DNA of 35,794 nucleotides from Edwardsiella ictaluri ATCC 33202 (GCF_000264785.1 NZ_AFJI01000010.1:1-35794); one strand, 5' to 3'. Positions 1 through 10,450 are shown, counted from the first letter of the stretch. The notes: generated by a model from the sequence alone, not told the origin. Numbers and translations: made by a program.

Positions 1-143
1 ATGCAGATTTGTGTAACTAATTCATTACTTAATGATTAAATTTTTGGCGGGGAACGGCTGGATGGGAACGTCCGCCGACGATGCCCCGATGGCGACTTCA
101 TGGCTGGCCCGGTGTGCCAGACGAGACTTTCGGGAGAGTGGTA
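1..143. promoter_or_regulatory. Upstream region of putP (partial)
   Basis: Non-coding start of the window ahead of putP. The first 60 bases are AT-rich. No gene is supported here. In E. coli this position is the putA-putP control region, but only its putP-proximal part could be present. Confidence 0.35.
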
Positions 144-1649
144 ATGAGCACGCCCATGTTGGTGACATTCTGTATCTATATCCTGGGGATGATCCTGATC
201 GGCTTCCTCGCCTGGCGATCGACGAACAACTTCGATGATTATATTCTCGGCGGGCGCCGGCTCGGCCCCTTCGTCACCGCACTGTCGGTCGGGGCATCGG
301 GCATGAGCGGCTGGCTGCTGATGGGCCTGCCCGGCGCGGTATTCATCGCCGGTATCTCGGAGAGCTGGATCGTCATCGGTCTGACGCTGGGCGCCTGGCT
401 GAACTGGCGGCTGGTGGCGGGGCGACTGCGGGTACACACGGAGGCGAACAATAACGCGCTGACCCTGCCGGACTATTTTACCGCCCGTTTCGCCGATGGC
501 AGCCGTCTATTACGCATTATCTCTGCCCTGGTGATCCTGCTGTTTTTCACCATCTATTGCGCTTCCGGGATCGTGGCCGGCGCCCGCCTGTTTGAGAGCA
601 CCTTCGGCATGAGCTACCAGACGGCGCTGTGGGCCGGGGCGGCGGCGACCATCATTTATACCTTTATCGGCGGTTTCCTGGCGGTCAGCTGGACCGACAC
701 AGTGCAGGCGATACTGATGGTCTTCGCCCTGATCCTGACGCCGGTGATGGTGATAATCGCCGTCGGCGGCGTCGACGATGCGCTGCTGGTGATCAGGCAG
801 AAAAGCATTGAGAGCGTCGATATGCTGAAGGGGCTAAATCTGGTCGCTATCCTCTCGCTGCTGGGCTGGGGGCTGGGCTACTTTGGCCAGCCGCATATCC
901 TGGCCCGTTTTATGGCGGCCGACTCGCACCATAGCCTGATTAATGCCCGGCGTATCAGCATGACCTGGACGGTCTTCTGTCTGCTCGGTGCCGTCTCCGT
1001 TGGTTTCTTCGGTATCGCCTACTTTACCAACCATCCTGCGCTGGCTGGTGCGGTGGATCGCAACGCTGAGCAGGTCTTCATTGAGCTGGCGCAGCTGCTG
1101 TTTAACCCGTGGATCGCCGGTATTCTGCTGTCTGCCATCCTGGCGGCGGTGATGTCGACGCTCAGCTGCCAGCTGTTGGTGTGCTCCAGCGCGATTACCG
1201 AGGATCTCTATAGGGCCTTCCTGCGTCAGCAGGCAGGACAGCGGGAACTGATGTGGGTTGGGCGGGCGATGGTGCTGCTGGTGGCGCTGGTTGCCATCGC
1301 GTTGGCCGCGAACCCGGAGAACCGGGTGCTGGGGCTGGTGAGCTATGCCTGGGCCGGTTTCGGGGCTGCCTTCGGCCCGGTGGTGATCTGCTCGGTACTC
1401 TGGTCCCGTATGACCCGTAACGGTGCGCTGGCCGGGATGATCATCGGTGCCCTCACGGTGATTGTCTGGAAACAGTACGCCTGGCTGGGGCTGTATGAGA
1501 TCATTCCGGGCTTCCTGTTCGCCGGCGTCGGTATCGTGGTGGTCAGTCTGCTGGATCGCGAGCCCCCGGCGGCGGTGCGGCAGCGCTTCGCCGCCGCCGA
1601 TGCCTGCTATCGTGCGTCACCGTGCGCCCCACAGCTGGAGTCGGAGTAA
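144..1649 (+). CDS. putP: Sodium/proline symporter PutP
   Basis: Inner-membrane Na+/proline symporter of the SSS family, 501 aa against 502 in E. coli, and collinear with it throughout (for example the GGRRLGPFVTALS segment near residue 36 and the ANPENRVLGLVSYAWAGFG segment). It imports proline for catabolism or osmoprotection. The ATG at 144 is chosen because it gives the E. coli-like N-terminus (MSTPMLVTF) and has GGGAGAG upstream; an in-frame start at 81 would add residues the family lacks. Oddity: codon 53 (bases 300-302) is GGC, glycine, where E. coli has Asp55, a residue reported as essential for Na+ binding. The neighbouring serine (S55, E. coli S57) is kept. It faces cusS convergently, with 116 bp between the stops. 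The putA gene, divergent from putP in E. coli, would lie outside the window. Confidence 0.96.
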   Translation: MSTPMLVTFCIYILGMILIGFLAWRSTNNFDDYILGGRRLGPFVTALSVGASGMSGWLLMGLPGAVFIAGISESWIVIGLTLGAWLNWRLVAGRLRVHTEANNNALTLPDYFTARFADGSRLLRIISALVILLFFTIYCASGIVAGARLFESTFGMSYQTALWAGAAATIIYTFIGGFLAVSWTDTVQAILMVFALILTPVMVIIAVGGVDDALLVIRQKSIESVDMLKGLNLVAILSLLGWGLGYFGQPHILARFMAADSHHSLINARRISMTWTVFCLLGAVSVGFFGIAYFTNHPALAGAVDRNAEQVFIELAQLLFNPWIAGILLSAILAAVMSTLSCQLLVCSSAITEDLYRAFLRQQAGQRELMWVGRAMVLLVALVAIALAANPENRVLGLVSYAWAGFGAAFGPVVICSVLWSRMTRNGALAGMIIGALTVIVWKQYAWLGLYEIIPGFLFAGVGIVVVSLLDREPPAAVRQRFAAADACYRASPCAPQLESE

Positions 1650-1765
1650 CGGCGTCCGGGGGATGGCTGCGGTTCAGCGGAGGTATCGCCGCGGTATACC
1701 GGGACGATCCACCGTCATATCTAATGAGAGAATAACGGTTGTACAATGAATCATTGCATTGATTA

Positions 1766-3256
1766 TTAAAATGTTATTCTGTCATGGGATGTGATATCCC
1801 GTGCCTCGTCCAGCGCAGCGCGCGGCAGGGAGAAGGTAAAGCGGGTGGCGTCGGGATCCGAGCTAACCCAGATCTGGCCCCGGTGCGCGTCGATGATCGA
1901 TTTGACAATGGCCAGGCCGATGCCGCTTCCCTCACCATTACGTTGGCGTGCGGGGTCGACGCGATAGAAACGGTCGAACAGGCGCGGCAGGTGCTGCGCA
2001 GCGATGGGCATGCCGGGATTGGCGACGCAGAGCAGCACGTTGTCGGCCGTCTCGCTGAGCCGTACGATCACGCTGTGGCCTGCGGGGGTATGGCGAATGG
2101 CGTTGGAGAGCAGATTGCTGATGACCCGCCGCAGCATCGGCGGGTCACCCCAGACGGCGTGGCCCTTGCCGTCAAGGCGCAGGGTTACCTGGCGCTCCTC
2201 CGCCCAGGCCTCGAAGAAGTCAAATACCGTGAGGATCTCCCGGTGCAGATCGAGGGGAACGCAGCTGAGGTGAAGGCGCTGACTGTCCGCCTGCGCCAGA
2301 AATAGCATGTCGTTCACCATCTTCGCCATACGCTGGTACTCTTCGAGGTTCGAATAGATTACCTCCTTCAGTTCGTTCTCCGTACGTGCCTGGCTCAGCA
2401 CGATTTCGCTTTGGGTGATCAGATTGGTGATCGGGGTACGCATCTCGTGGGCGATGTCGGCAGAAAAGTTTGCCTGCCGGGTGAAGACATCTTCGATGCG
2501 GGCGAGCATCTGGTTGAAGGAGAGCACCAGCTGTTGCAGCTCGATCGGCACCGTGTCGGGGGCGAGACGGGTATCGAGATTCTCCGCGGTGATGGCCTTG
2601 ATCTTCCCGCTGAGATCGCGCAGTGGCCGGTGTCCGCTGTAGACGGCGAGCAGCACGATGAAAATGATCAGCAGGCTGATAAAGAGCGCGCAGATCATCA
2701 GATCCCTCTTCAGCTGCTCAAGATAGTGCAGGTGTACGTTGATAGAGAGGGCGATCAGCAGGGTGTAGGGCGCGCCTGGGTCACCCGCCGGATAGACCGT
2801 GGCGGCGATGAGGCGATAGGCCTCGGGGGGCGTTGCCTCACGCGGGTTGGCGGTGGCGTGACGCTCATTCGGCCACAGGAAAACTTGACCGCTTTGCAGA
2901 TAGTGTGGCAACTCCGGTAGCTGCCAGACGGCATTGAGGGTGGTGGCGGAGTCCGATCGGTAGATAAAACGCTGGTCGCTGGCGCGTAGGGCGACGCTGA
3001 TGTTCTGATAACCGGCCAGCACGCGGTTCAGCGTTTCCAGGCGCTGGACGCCGGCCCGGGGCGGCTCTTGCAAGACGCGCAGGATGCTGCTGCGCACCTG
3101 CTGGAGCGTGCCGTTGTCCAGCTCGGCAAAATGGCGCTCGACGGAGTAGATCATGATCCAGGTGAACAGGGCGAAGGCGAGGCTGGTCGCCAGCGAGATG
3201 GTCAGGGTCAGGCGGGCTGCCAGGGAGATAGGGCGTCGCACGCGCTTAACACTCAT
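1766..3256 (-). CDS. cusS: Copper/silver sensor histidine kinase CusS
   Basis: Membrane sensor kinase of the heavy-metal (CusS) subfamily, 496 aa against 480 in E. coli. N-terminal TM segment at about 15-37, periplasmic sensor about 38-180, second TM about 185-206, then HAMP, the H box ([12 protein letters not shown], phospho-acceptor His270), the N box ([10 protein letters not shown]) and the G box ([13 protein letters not shown]). The H42-F43 pair and H175 (in VHLHY) match the dimer-interface silver site of E. coli CusS. The Met/His-rich loop that carries the second site in E. coli is absent. The ATG at 3256 overlaps the cusR stop by 11 bp; a TTG 12 bp upstream is also open. Expected role: phosphorylate CusR when periplasmic Cu(I)/Ag(I) rises. 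About 17 residues extend the C-terminus beyond E. coli CusS. Confidence 0.93.
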   Translation of the reverse strand: MSVKRVRRPISLAARLTLTISLATSLAFALFTWIMIYSVERHFAELDNGTLQQVRSSILRVLQEPPRAGVQRLETLNRVLAGYQNISVALRASDQRFIYRSDSATTLNAVWQLPELPHYLQSGQVFLWPNERHATANPREATPPEAYRLIAATVYPAGDPGAPYTLLIALSINVHLHYLEQLKRDLMICALFISLLIIFIVLLAVYSGHRPLRDLSGKIKAITAENLDTRLAPDTVPIELQQLVLSFNQMLARIEDVFTRQANFSADIAHEMRTPITNLITQSEIVLSQARTENELKEVIYSNLEEYQRMAKMVNDMLFLAQADSQRLHLSCVPLDLHREILTVFDFFEAWAEERQVTLRLDGKGHAVWGDPPMLRRVISNLLSNAIRHTPAGHSVIVRLSETADNVLLCVANPGMPIAAQHLPRLFDRFYRVDPARQRNGEGSGIGLAIVKSIIDAHRGQIWVSSDPDATRFTFSLPRAALDEARDITSHDRITF

Positions 3257-3929
3257 CCGGCGCCTCAAGCAGATAGCCGACGCCGCGCACCGTCTGGATC
3301 AGCTTAGGCTCGAAGTCGAGGTCGATCTTCGCCCGCAGTCGCTTTACGGCCACGTCGATGGCGTTGGTGTCGCTGTCGAAGTTCATGTCCCAGACCTGCG
3401 AGGCGATCAGGGAGCGGGGCAGAACTTCCCCCTGATGGCGGATGAAAAACTCCAGCAGGGTGAACTCCTTACCCGTCAGCGTAATGCGCTTACCGCTGCG
3501 GGTCACCTTTCTGGAGAGGAGATCCAGGCTGAGATCGGCCACGTGCAACTGACTTTCGGGGATGTGCGTGTTGCCGCGTCGCAGCAGGGTTCTCACCCGC
3601 GCCAAGAGCTCGGCGAAGGCGAAGGGTTTGACCAGGTAATCGTCGGCGCCGAGTTCCAACCCCTTTACCCGCTGCTCGATGGTGCCCAGCGCGCTCAGCA
3701 GCAGGATCGGCATCCCCTGATTGGCGTTGCGCAGCATGCGCACGATATCCCAGCCATTGACGTCTGGCAGCAGAATATCGAGGATGATCAGGTCATAGCT
3801 GGCGGTCATCGCCAGGTGGTATCCCGTTAAACCATTGTCGGTGAGATCGGCGACAAATCCCGCCTCTGTCAATCCCTTACACAGATATTTCCCGGTTTTT
3901 ACCTCATCTTCAACGATCAGTATTTTCAC
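3246..3929 (-). CDS. cusR: Copper/silver response regulator CusR
   Basis: OmpR/PhoB-family response regulator, 227 aa, the same length as E. coli CusR and collinear with it. Receiver domain with acidic E7-D8, phospho-acceptor Asp51 ([10 protein letters not shown]) and Lys101-type LVKPF. C-terminal winged helix contains the [19 protein letters not shown] recognition region, nearly identical to E. coli. GTG start at 3929 is chosen because it gives the canonical receiver N-terminus (VKILIVEDE); upstream in-frame ATGs would add about 20 unrelated residues. Its last codons overlap the start of cusS. It diverges from cusC, and both share the palindromic operator at 3998-4027, so autoregulation is likely. 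Confidence 0.95.
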   Translation of the reverse strand: MKILIVEDEVKTGKYLCKGLTEAGFVADLTDNGLTGYHLAMTASYDLIILDILLPDVNGWDIVRMLRNANQGMPILLLSALGTIEQRVKGLELGADDYLVKPFAFAELLARVRTLLRRGNTHIPESQLHVADLSLDLLSRKVTRSGKRITLTGKEFTLLEFFIRHQGEVLPRSLIASQVWDMNFDSDTNAIDVAVKRLRAKIDLDFEPKLIQTVRGVGYLLEAPDEC

Positions 3930-3997
3930 CCTGAGCTCCGTTATCTCATGACCTCCCGGCCATTGTAGATGGGTTGCGGGCCAGATCAATCAATGTG

Positions 3998-4027
3998 CAG
4001 GAAAATGACAGCTTTGTCATTTTCCTG
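3998..4027. promoter_or_regulatory. CusR operator (perfect inverted repeat)
   Basis: Perfect inverted repeat with 13-bp arms, CAGGAAAATGACA and TGTCATTTTCCTG, separated by GCTT. The core AAAATGACA-N4-TGTCATTTT matches the known E. coli CusR box between cusR and cusC. It lies in the divergent cusR/cusC intergenic region, so it should control both transcripts. Confidence 0.85.
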
Positions 4028-4122
4028 TCACCGGGCAAACCGTATCGGTTTGTTAAGGTGCCATTATCCTTTGGCGGCCTTTAGGGTGCCACCCCCATCG
4101 GCATGTTTGGGCTATCCGCGTT

Positions 4123-5505
4123 ATGGTTAAGATAAAGCAATTAAGCGTCAGCATGGTATTGACCCTGACGGGATGTGTCTCTCTGGCGCCAGAGTATCAG
4201 CGCCCGGCATTGCCGGTAGGTGCGCAGTTCTCCTCCGCGGCGGCAGCAGGCGACACGGCGTCGACGTACGACCGGGATCAGGGCTGGCGCCAGTTCTTTC
4301 GCGATGCGCAGGCCAGGTCGCTGATCGACGAGGCGCTGCTCAATAACCGCGACCTGCAGCAGGCGGTGCTCAATGTGCGTCTGGCGCGCGCCCAGCTGGC
4401 GCTGCAGCAGGCCGACCGTTACCCCCAGCTCGACGCCACCTCGCAGGCAAACTACCGTGCTCCGCTCCAGGGGGGAGCCAGTAACCGGGAGTATCAATTG
4501 GGTGGTGCGCTGGGATTCGATCTGGATCTGTTCGGCCGGCTCCAGTCGATGAGTGCGCGGGAGCAGCAGAATTTTCTCGCCAGTCAGCAGGCGCAGCGTG
4601 CGGTGCATATTCTGTTGGTCTCCAATGTCGCCCAGGCCTATTTTACCCAACAACTGGCCTATGCCCAGCGACGTATCGCCCAAGAGACGCTGCAAAACTA
4701 TCGTCAATCCTATTCCCTGATCGAGCAGCAGGTTCGGGCCGGCAGTAATAATCTGCTGGCATTAGAGCAGGCGCGCGGGCAGCTCGATACGACCCAGGCG
4801 ACGCTGGCGCGGCGTGAAGGTGAGGTGGCGCAGGCCAACCATGCCATTCAGCGACTCGTCGGTGTCTATGGCGGTACCCCCCGCGATCTGCGCGGGCTGG
4901 AGAGCCCGGTTGGCCCGGTAGCGCTGCCGGTGCCGCTGCCATCGACGATCCTGCTGCAACGTCCCGACATTATGGAGGCGGAGCATCTGCTGCAAGCAGC
5001 GGATGCCGATATCGGAGCCGCCCGGGCAGCATTCTTTCCCTCTATCTCGCTGAGCGGCGGCTTAAACAGCAGCGGCAGTGATCTGGCCGGGCTATTCAGC
5101 GCGGCCGGTGGAATGTGGAGTTTTGTCCCCAAGGTTACCCTGCCGATCTTTAATGGCGGGCGTAACCGCGCCAATCTGCAGCTCGCCGAATTACGCCAGC
5201 AGCAGTCCGTCGTGAATTATGAAAATAAGATCCAGGCCGCGTTTAAGGAGGTGGACGATGCCCTCTCTGCGCGTCGGAGCCTCGCCGATCAATTAACGGC
5301 GCAGCAGCGTTATCTCGATGCGATCCAGGCAACCTTGGTGCGCGCCCGCGGCCTGTACGCCCACGGTGCGCTGAGTTATCTCGAGGTATTGGACGCAGAA
5401 CGCGCGTTATTTACCACCCAACAGACGCTGCTCGATCTGCGTTATTCACAGCAGGCGAATGAAATAACCCTTTTCGCTGCCTTGGGCGGCGGTTGGCAGG
5501 CATAA
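4123..5505 (+). CDS. cusC: Copper/silver efflux outer-membrane channel CusC
   Basis: TolC-like outer-membrane factor of the Cus system, 460 aa (E. coli 457). It is a lipoprotein: a short signal ends in the lipobox LTGC with Cys18 as the predicted lipidated residue. Two repeated outer-membrane efflux domains follow; strongly conserved stretches include NNRDLQQAVLNVRLARAQ, QRAVHILLVSNVAQAYF, LLQRPDIMEAEH, IGAARAAFFPSISLSGG and GALSYLEVLDAER. It forms the exit duct for Cu(I)/Ag(I) with CusB and CusA. First gene of cusCFBA, 32 bp ahead of cusF, and transcribed from the CusR-box region. Confidence 0.96.
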   Translation: MVKIKQLSVSMVLTLTGCVSLAPEYQRPALPVGAQFSSAAAAGDTASTYDRDQGWRQFFRDAQARSLIDEALLNNRDLQQAVLNVRLARAQLALQQADRYPQLDATSQANYRAPLQGGASNREYQLGGALGFDLDLFGRLQSMSAREQQNFLASQQAQRAVHILLVSNVAQAYFTQQLAYAQRRIAQETLQNYRQSYSLIEQQVRAGSNNLLALEQARGQLDTTQATLARREGEVAQANHAIQRLVGVYGGTPRDLRGLESPVGPVALPVPLPSTILLQRPDIMEAEHLLQAADADIGAARAAFFPSISLSGGLNSSGSDLAGLFSAAGGMWSFVPKVTLPIFNGGRNRANLQLAELRQQQSVVNYENKIQAAFKEVDDALSARRSLADQLTAQQRYLDAIQATLVRARGLYAHGALSYLEVLDAERALFTTQQTLLDLRYSQQANEITLFAALGGGWQA

Positions 5506-5537
5506 CAACGGACCCTTAATCCAATGGAGTGAACTTT

Positions 5538-5885
5538 ATGAAAACAGCGTTCAACGTGGTTTTATGTACAGCTTTCATCATGGCGGGCAGCGTCCCGGTG
5601 CTGGCGGAGGAGAATGGCCATCAACACGGGCAACCGGCGGCTGTCGAGCAGGTACAGACACCGCAGATCACGACGCGCGGTGAGGTAAAGGCGATTGATT
5701 TGCAGAATAAGAAGATCACCATCAGCCACCCGGCGATCCCCGAATTGGACTGGCCGGCGATGACCATGCGCTTTACCTTCGATGAGGGGAGCCAGGTGGC
5801 GGGATTAAAGGCCGGTGATCGGGTGTCCTTTTCGTTTGTCCAGCAAGGCGCGATCTCACAGTTAACCGCCATCCAAGCCATCTGA
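5538..5885 (+). CDS. cusF: Periplasmic Cu(I)/Ag(I) chaperone CusF
   Basis: Small periplasmic metallochaperone, 115 aa (E. coli 110). A signal peptide covers about residues 1-23 (cleavage after VLA). The metal site is intact: His64, Trp72, Met75 and Met77 in the H-x7-WPAMTM arrangement equal H36/W44/M47/M49 of mature-numbered E. coli CusF. A His-containing stretch (GHQHG) follows the signal. The ATG at 5538 is preferred because GGAG sits 8 nt upstream; a GTG 9 bp earlier is open but overlaps that ribosome site. It hands metal to CusB/CusA. Confidence 0.95.
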   Translation: MKTAFNVVLCTAFIMAGSVPVLAEENGHQHGQPAAVEQVQTPQITTRGEVKAIDLQNKKITISHPAIPELDWPAMTMRFTFDEGSQVAGLKAGDRVSFSFVQQGAISQLTAIQAI

Positions 5886-5904
5886 TCGCAGCGATGTTAT
5901 TGAT

Positions 5905-5931
5905 GCCGGTGATTCCCGAGGGGACACCGGC
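5905..5931 (+). repeat. Hairpin between cusF and cusB
   Basis: Inverted repeat GCCGGTG ... CACCGGC (7 bp) enclosing a second stem TCCC-GAG-GGGA, with only a 2-nt bulge (AT) on the left. No T-run follows, so it is unlikely to be a simple terminator. It sits in the 85-bp cusF-cusB gap and could set mRNA stability or the relative expression of the two halves of the operon. Confidence 0.6.
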
Positions 5932-5970
5932 CGTTAGATTCTGCGTCCGTCGTAAATGACAGGCTAGTGC

Positions 5971-7275
5971 ATGGGGATTGTCATGCCCGTTCTAAATCTA
6001 AAATATGCCGCGGCGCTTGCCGGCGGCCTCATTCTGGGGGGGGCGATCACCGTCGCCCTGTATCCTTATCTGAATCTGACATCGTCAGCATCGACGGCGA
6101 CGACGCCCGCCGAACGCCGCGTGCTGTTCTGGTATGACCCGATGAAACCCGATGTCAAATTCGACCAGCCGGGGAAATCCCCCTTTATGGACATGGATCT
6201 GGTGCCGAAATATGCCGATGAGGGCGTGGAGGAGGGGCAGGATAGCGGCGTACGCATCGATCCCGCCCAACAACAGAATCTGGGGCTGAAGACGGCCACG
6301 GTGCGGCGGGGGACGCTGACTGACGCCCACACGCTGCCCGCCACCATCAGCTTTAACGAATATCAGTATGCGATTGTACAGGCGCGTGCGGAGGGATTTG
6401 TCGAGAAGGTCTACCCGCTGACCAACGGCGATCGGATCGCGCGCGGCAGCCCGCTGGTCGATATCACCATCCCGTCCTGGGTCGAGGCGCAGAGCGAATA
6501 TTTGTTGCTGGCACAGGGCGTAGGGCAGGAGGTACAGCGTCAGGGGGTGCTGGAGCGTCTGCGTCTGAGCGGAATGCCGGAGGAGGATATTCAGCGCCTG
6601 CGTACCACGCGGCGCATCCAGACGCGTTTCACTCTGCGCGCACCGATCGACGGGGTGATCACCGCCTTCGATCTGCGCGCCGGGATGAACTTCTCCCGGG
6701 ATAAGACGGTGGCGCAGATCCAGGGTATCGACCCGGTCTGGGTCACCGCCGCGCTGCCGGAGACGATGGCCGCACAGCTGAACGCGGATAGCCGCTTCGA
6801 GCTGACGGTACCCGCCTATCCCCAGCAGCGCTTTCCGCTGCGCGACTGGCGCACGCTGCCCAGCGCCGATCCGGCGACACGCACCCTGCAGATCCGTCTT
6901 GTGCTGGCGAATCCCGACGGCAGGCTGAAGCCCGGCATGAACGCCACGCTGCGTCTTGAGACGCAGAGCCGACCGCTGCTGCTGATCCCTGCCCAGGCGA
7001 TCGTCGACAGCGGCGACGAGCAGCATGTGATCACCGTGACACAGGAGGGACGCTTCCTGCCGAAGCGCGTGGCGGTGGTGCAGGAGGCGCAGCAGCAGGC
7101 GGGGATCGCCGCGGGGCTGGAGGAGGGGGAATCGGTAGTGGTTAACGGGCTGTTCCTGATCGACTCGGAGGCCAGCATCAACGGTGCGCTGGCGCGTATG
7201 CGTCAGGCGGGCGTGGAGGCTGCGCCGTCATCCCCTGGCGCGCCGGACTCCGCCGCGCCGCACAGTGGGCATTGA
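5971..7275 (+). CDS. cusB: Cu(I)/Ag(I) efflux periplasmic adaptor CusB
   Basis: RND membrane-fusion protein, 434 aa (E. coli 407). N-terminal membrane anchor/signal about residues 10-31, then the metal-receiving segment with Met58, Met73 and Met75 (WYDPM and [10 protein letters not shown]), equivalent to the three conserved methionines of E. coli CusB. Barrel-sandwich, alpha-hairpin ([10 protein letters not shown]) and beta-barrel domains follow. It takes metal from CusF and links CusA to CusC. Start is uncertain: ATG at 5971 has AGG 7 nt upstream, while ATG at 5983 has GGGGA 5 nt upstream and would trim four residues. The C-terminus is a Pro/Ala/Ser/His tail a little longer than in E. coli. 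It ends 10 bp before cusA. Confidence 0.94.
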   Translation: MGIVMPVLNLKYAAALAGGLILGGAITVALYPYLNLTSSASTATTPAERRVLFWYDPMKPDVKFDQPGKSPFMDMDLVPKYADEGVEEGQDSGVRIDPAQQQNLGLKTATVRRGTLTDAHTLPATISFNEYQYAIVQARAEGFVEKVYPLTNGDRIARGSPLVDITIPSWVEAQSEYLLLAQGVGQEVQRQGVLERLRLSGMPEEDIQRLRTTRRIQTRFTLRAPIDGVITAFDLRAGMNFSRDKTVAQIQGIDPVWVTAALPETMAAQLNADSRFELTVPAYPQQRFPLRDWRTLPSADPATRTLQIRLVLANPDGRLKPGMNATLRLETQSRPLLLIPAQAIVDSGDEQHVITVTQEGRFLPKRVAVVQEAQQQAGIAAGLEEGESVVVNGLFLIDSEASINGALARMRQAGVEAAPSSPGAPDSAAPHSGH

Positions 7276-7285
7276 GGAGACGGCG

Positions 7286-10200
7286 ATGATTGAATGGATT
7301 ATCCGACGCGCGGTGGCGAACCGTTTCCTGGTGATGATGGGGGTACTGTTCCTCGGTATCTGGGGCGCCTGGACGGTTGCCAACACGCCGGTGGATGCGC
7401 TGCCTGACCTCTCCGATGTACAGGTGATCATCAAGACCAGCTACCCGGGACAGGCTCCACAGCTGGTGGAGGATCAGGTGACCTATCCACTGACCACCAC
7501 CATGCTGTCGGTGCCGGGGGCCAAGACGGTGCGCGGCTTCTCTCAGTTCGGCACCTCTTATGTCTATGTCATCTTTGCCGATGGCACCGACCTCTATTGG
7601 GCGCGCTCGCGGGTACTGGAGTATCTGAATCAGGTGCAGGGTAAGCTGCCGGCGGGGGTCAGCGCTGAGATCGGGCCCGATGCCACCGGGGTCGGTTGGA
7701 TTTTCGAGTATGCGTTGCAGGATAAGAGTGGGCAGCACGATCTGGCTGAGCTGCGCTCGTTGCAGGATTGGTTCCTGAAGTATGAGCTGAAAACCATTCC
7801 CAACGTTGCCGAGGTCGCGGCGGTCGGCGGGGTGGTGAAGCAGTATCAGATCCAGGTCGACCCGCTGAAGCTGGCGCAGTATGGCATCAGCCTGGCGGAG
7901 GTAAAACGGGCCATCGGCGCCGCCAATCAGGAGGCGGGCGGGGCGTCACTGGAGCTGGCCGAGGCGGAGTATATGGTGCGTGCCAGCGGCTATCTGCGCA
8001 CCCTCGACGACTTTAACCACATCGTCCTGAAGAGCGGCCAGGATGGGGTGCCGATCACCCTGCAGGATGTTGCGCGGCTCCAGATTGGGCCGGAGATGCG
8101 TCGGGGGATCGCCGAGCTGAACGGCGAGGGCGAGGTGGCTGGCGGAGTGGTGATCCTGCGCTCGGGCGAGAATGCCCGCCAGGTGATCACCGCGGTAAAG
8201 GCGAAGCTCGCCGCACTGCAGGGTAGCCTTCCGCCCGGGGTGGAGGTGGTGACGACCTATGATCGCAGCCAGCTTATCGATCGGGCCATCGACAACCTCA
8301 GTACCAAGCTTATCGAGGAGTTTATTGTGGTGGCGCTGGTCTGCGCCCTGTTCCTGTGGCACGTACGCTCGGCGCTGGTGGCGATCGTCTCCTTACCGCT
8401 GGGGCTGTGTATCGCCTTTATCATCATGCGCTATCAAGGGCTGAACGCCAATATCATGTCGCTGGGAGGGATCGCCATTGCGGTGGGGGCGATGGTCGAT
8501 GCGGCAATCGTGATGATCGAGAACGCCCATAAGCGCCTGGAGGAGTGGGCGCATCGCCATCCCGAAAGTCTTATCGACAACGCGACGCGCTGGCGGGTGA
8601 TCACGGATGCCGCAGTCGAGGTGGGACCGGCGCTGTTTATCAGCCTGCTGATCATCACGCTCTCCTTTATTCCCATCTTCACCCTTGAAGGGCAGGAGGG
8701 GCGGCTGTTCGGCCCGCTGGCCTTCACCAAGACCTACGCCATGGCCGGTGCGGCGGCGCTGGCGATTGTCGTGATTCCTATCCTGATGGGCTTCTGGATC
8801 CGCGGTAATATTCCGCCGGAGAGCCGTAATCCGCTGAATCGTTTTCTGATCCGGATCTATCATCCGCTGTTGCTTGCCGTGCTGCGCTGGCCGCGGATGA
8901 CCCTGCTGGTGGCAGCGTTTTCCATCGTGACGGTGATCTGGCCGTTGGAGCGCCTCGGCGGTGAGTTTTTACCGAACATCAACGAGGGCGACCTGCTGTA
9001 CATGCCCTCGACGCTGCCGGGGATCTCGCCGGCCCAGGCGGCGCAGTTGCTACAGACCACGGACAAACTGATCCGGCAGGTACCGGAGGTGGCCAGTGTC
9101 TTTGGTAAGAGCGGTAAGGCGGAGACGGCGACCGACTCGGCGCCGCTGGAGATGATCGAGACCACCATTCAGTTGAAGCCGCAGGAGCAGTGGCGACCGG
9201 GGATGACGATGGACAGGATCATCGCCGAGCTCGACGCCACGGTGCGCCTGCCGGGGCTGGCCAACCTGTGGGTTCCGCCGATCCGTAACCGCATCGACAT
9301 GCTTTCGACCGGCATCAAGAGTCCGATCGGTATTAAGGTATCGGGTACCGTGCTGGCCGATATCGACGCCACGGCCCAGCGTATCGAGGCGGTGGCGAGG
9401 GGGGTGCCCGGGGTGGTTTCTGCGCTGGCGGAGCGTCTGGAGGGGGGACGCTACATCGATATTCAGATCCAGCGTCAGCGGGCCGCCCGTTACGGGATGA
9501 CGGTCGCCGATGTGCAGCTGTTCGTCTCATCGGCCATCGGCGGGGCGATGGTCGGCGAGACCGTCGAAGGGGTGGCACGCTATCCCATCGCGCTGCGTTA
9601 TCCTCAGAGCTGGCGGGATTCGCCCGAGGCGCTGCGCCAGCTGCCGATTCTGACGCCATTACAGCAACAGATCACCCTCGGCGATGTGGCCGGGGTACGC
9701 GTGGTCTCCGGGCCATCGATGCTGAAGACGGAGAATGCGCGCCCGGCCAGCTGGATCTATATCGATGCCCGCGGGCGCGATATGGTGTCGGTGGTCGAGG
9801 ATCTGAAGAGGGCGATCCAGCAACAGGTCACTCTGGCACCGGGCACCAGCGTCAGCTTCTCCGGCCAGTTCGAGTTGTTGGAGCATGCCAACCGTAAGCT
9901 GATGCTGATGGTGCCGATGACGCTGGTGATCATCTTCGTGCTGCTCTATCTGGCCTTCCGGCGGGTAGAAGAGGCGCTGCTGATCCTGATGAGCCTGCCC
10001 TTCGCCCTGGTGGGCGGTATCTGGTTCCTCTACTGGCAGGGGTTTCATCTGTCGGTGGCCACCGGCACCGGTTTTATCGCCCTGGCCGGCGTGGCCGCCG
10101 AGTTTGGCGTGGTGATGCTGATGTACCTGCGTCAGGCCATCGAGCAGGATCCGGCGCTGAGCCACACCGGGCGCTTTACCCCAGCCGCGCTGGATGAGGC

Positions 10201-10450
10201 GCTGTATCACGGCGCGGTGCTGCGGGTGCGCCCCAAGGCGATGACCGTGGCGGTGATCATCGCCGGCCTGCTGCCGATTCTGTGGGGAACGGGCGCCGGC
10301 TCGGAGGTGATGAGCCGCATCGCCGCACCGATGATCGGCGGGATGATCACCGCGCCGCTGCTGTCGCTGTTTATCATCCCGGCGGCCTATAAGCTGATCT
10401 GGCTGCATCGCCAACGCCGTGCTACGCGCCGGACGGACTCTTCAGCGTAG
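7286..10450 (+). CDS. cusA: Cu(I)/Ag(I) efflux RND pump CusA
   Basis: Inner-membrane proton-driven heavy-metal RND transporter, 1054 aa (E. coli 1047). Codon positions show the three metal-binding methionines exactly at Met573 (LLYMPST), Met623 (PLEMIETT) and Met672 (RIDMLSTG), the same numbers as in E. coli, and the TM4 proton-relay Asp405 ([13 protein letters not shown]). The full RND duplication is present, with twelve TM segments and two periplasmic loops. ATG at 7286 has GAGGAGA 5 nt upstream and gives the family N-terminus [14 protein letters not shown]; the frame is open for about 100 bp further upstream inside cusB but nothing supports using it. Last gene of cusCFBA. Confidence 0.97.
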   Translation: MIEWIIRRAVANRFLVMMGVLFLGIWGAWTVANTPVDALPDLSDVQVIIKTSYPGQAPQLVEDQVTYPLTTTMLSVPGAKTVRGFSQFGTSYVYVIFADGTDLYWARSRVLEYLNQVQGKLPAGVSAEIGPDATGVGWIFEYALQDKSGQHDLAELRSLQDWFLKYELKTIPNVAEVAAVGGVVKQYQIQVDPLKLAQYGISLAEVKRAIGAANQEAGGASLELAEAEYMVRASGYLRTLDDFNHIVLKSGQDGVPITLQDVARLQIGPEMRRGIAELNGEGEVAGGVVILRSGENARQVITAVKAKLAALQGSLPPGVEVVTTYDRSQLIDRAIDNLSTKLIEEFIVVALVCALFLWHVRSALVAIVSLPLGLCIAFIIMRYQGLNANIMSLGGIAIAVGAMVDAAIVMIENAHKRLEEWAHRHPESLIDNATRWRVITDAAVEVGPALFISLLIITLSFIPIFTLEGQEGRLFGPLAFTKTYAMAGAAALAIVVIPILMGFWIRGNIPPESRNPLNRFLIRIYHPLLLAVLRWPRMTLLVAAFSIVTVIWPLERLGGEFLPNINEGDLLYMPSTLPGISPAQAAQLLQTTDKLIRQVPEVASVFGKSGKAETATDSAPLEMIETTIQLKPQEQWRPGMTMDRIIAELDATVRLPGLANLWVPPIRNRIDMLSTGIKSPIGIKVSGTVLADIDATAQRIEAVARGVPGVVSALAERLEGGRYIDIQIQRQRAARYGMTVADVQLFVSSAIGGAMVGETVEGVARYPIALRYPQSWRDSPEALRQLPILTPLQQQITLGDVAGVRVVSGPSMLKTENARPASWIYIDARGRDMVSVVEDLKRAIQQQVTLAPGTSVSFSGQFELLEHANRKLMLMVPMTLVIIFVLLYLAFRRVEEALLILMSLPFALVGGIWFLYWQGFHLSVATGTGFIALAGVAAEFGVVMLMYLRQAIEQDPALSHTGRFTPAALDEALYHGAVLRVRPKAMTVAVIIAGLLPILWGTGAGSEVMSRIAAPMIGGMITAPLLSLFIIPAAYKLIWLHRQRRATRRTDSSA

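Noticed and set aside
1729-1780. AGAATAAC / GTTATTCT inverted repeat spanning the putP-cusS junction
   Set aside because: Arms are 8 bp of AT-rich sequence 36 bp apart and one covers the cusS end; too weak to call a terminator or site.
6085-7026. A 313-codon minus-strand frame inside cusB
   Set aside because: Composition-driven shadow; cusB on the plus strand is fully conserved with metal-site methionines.
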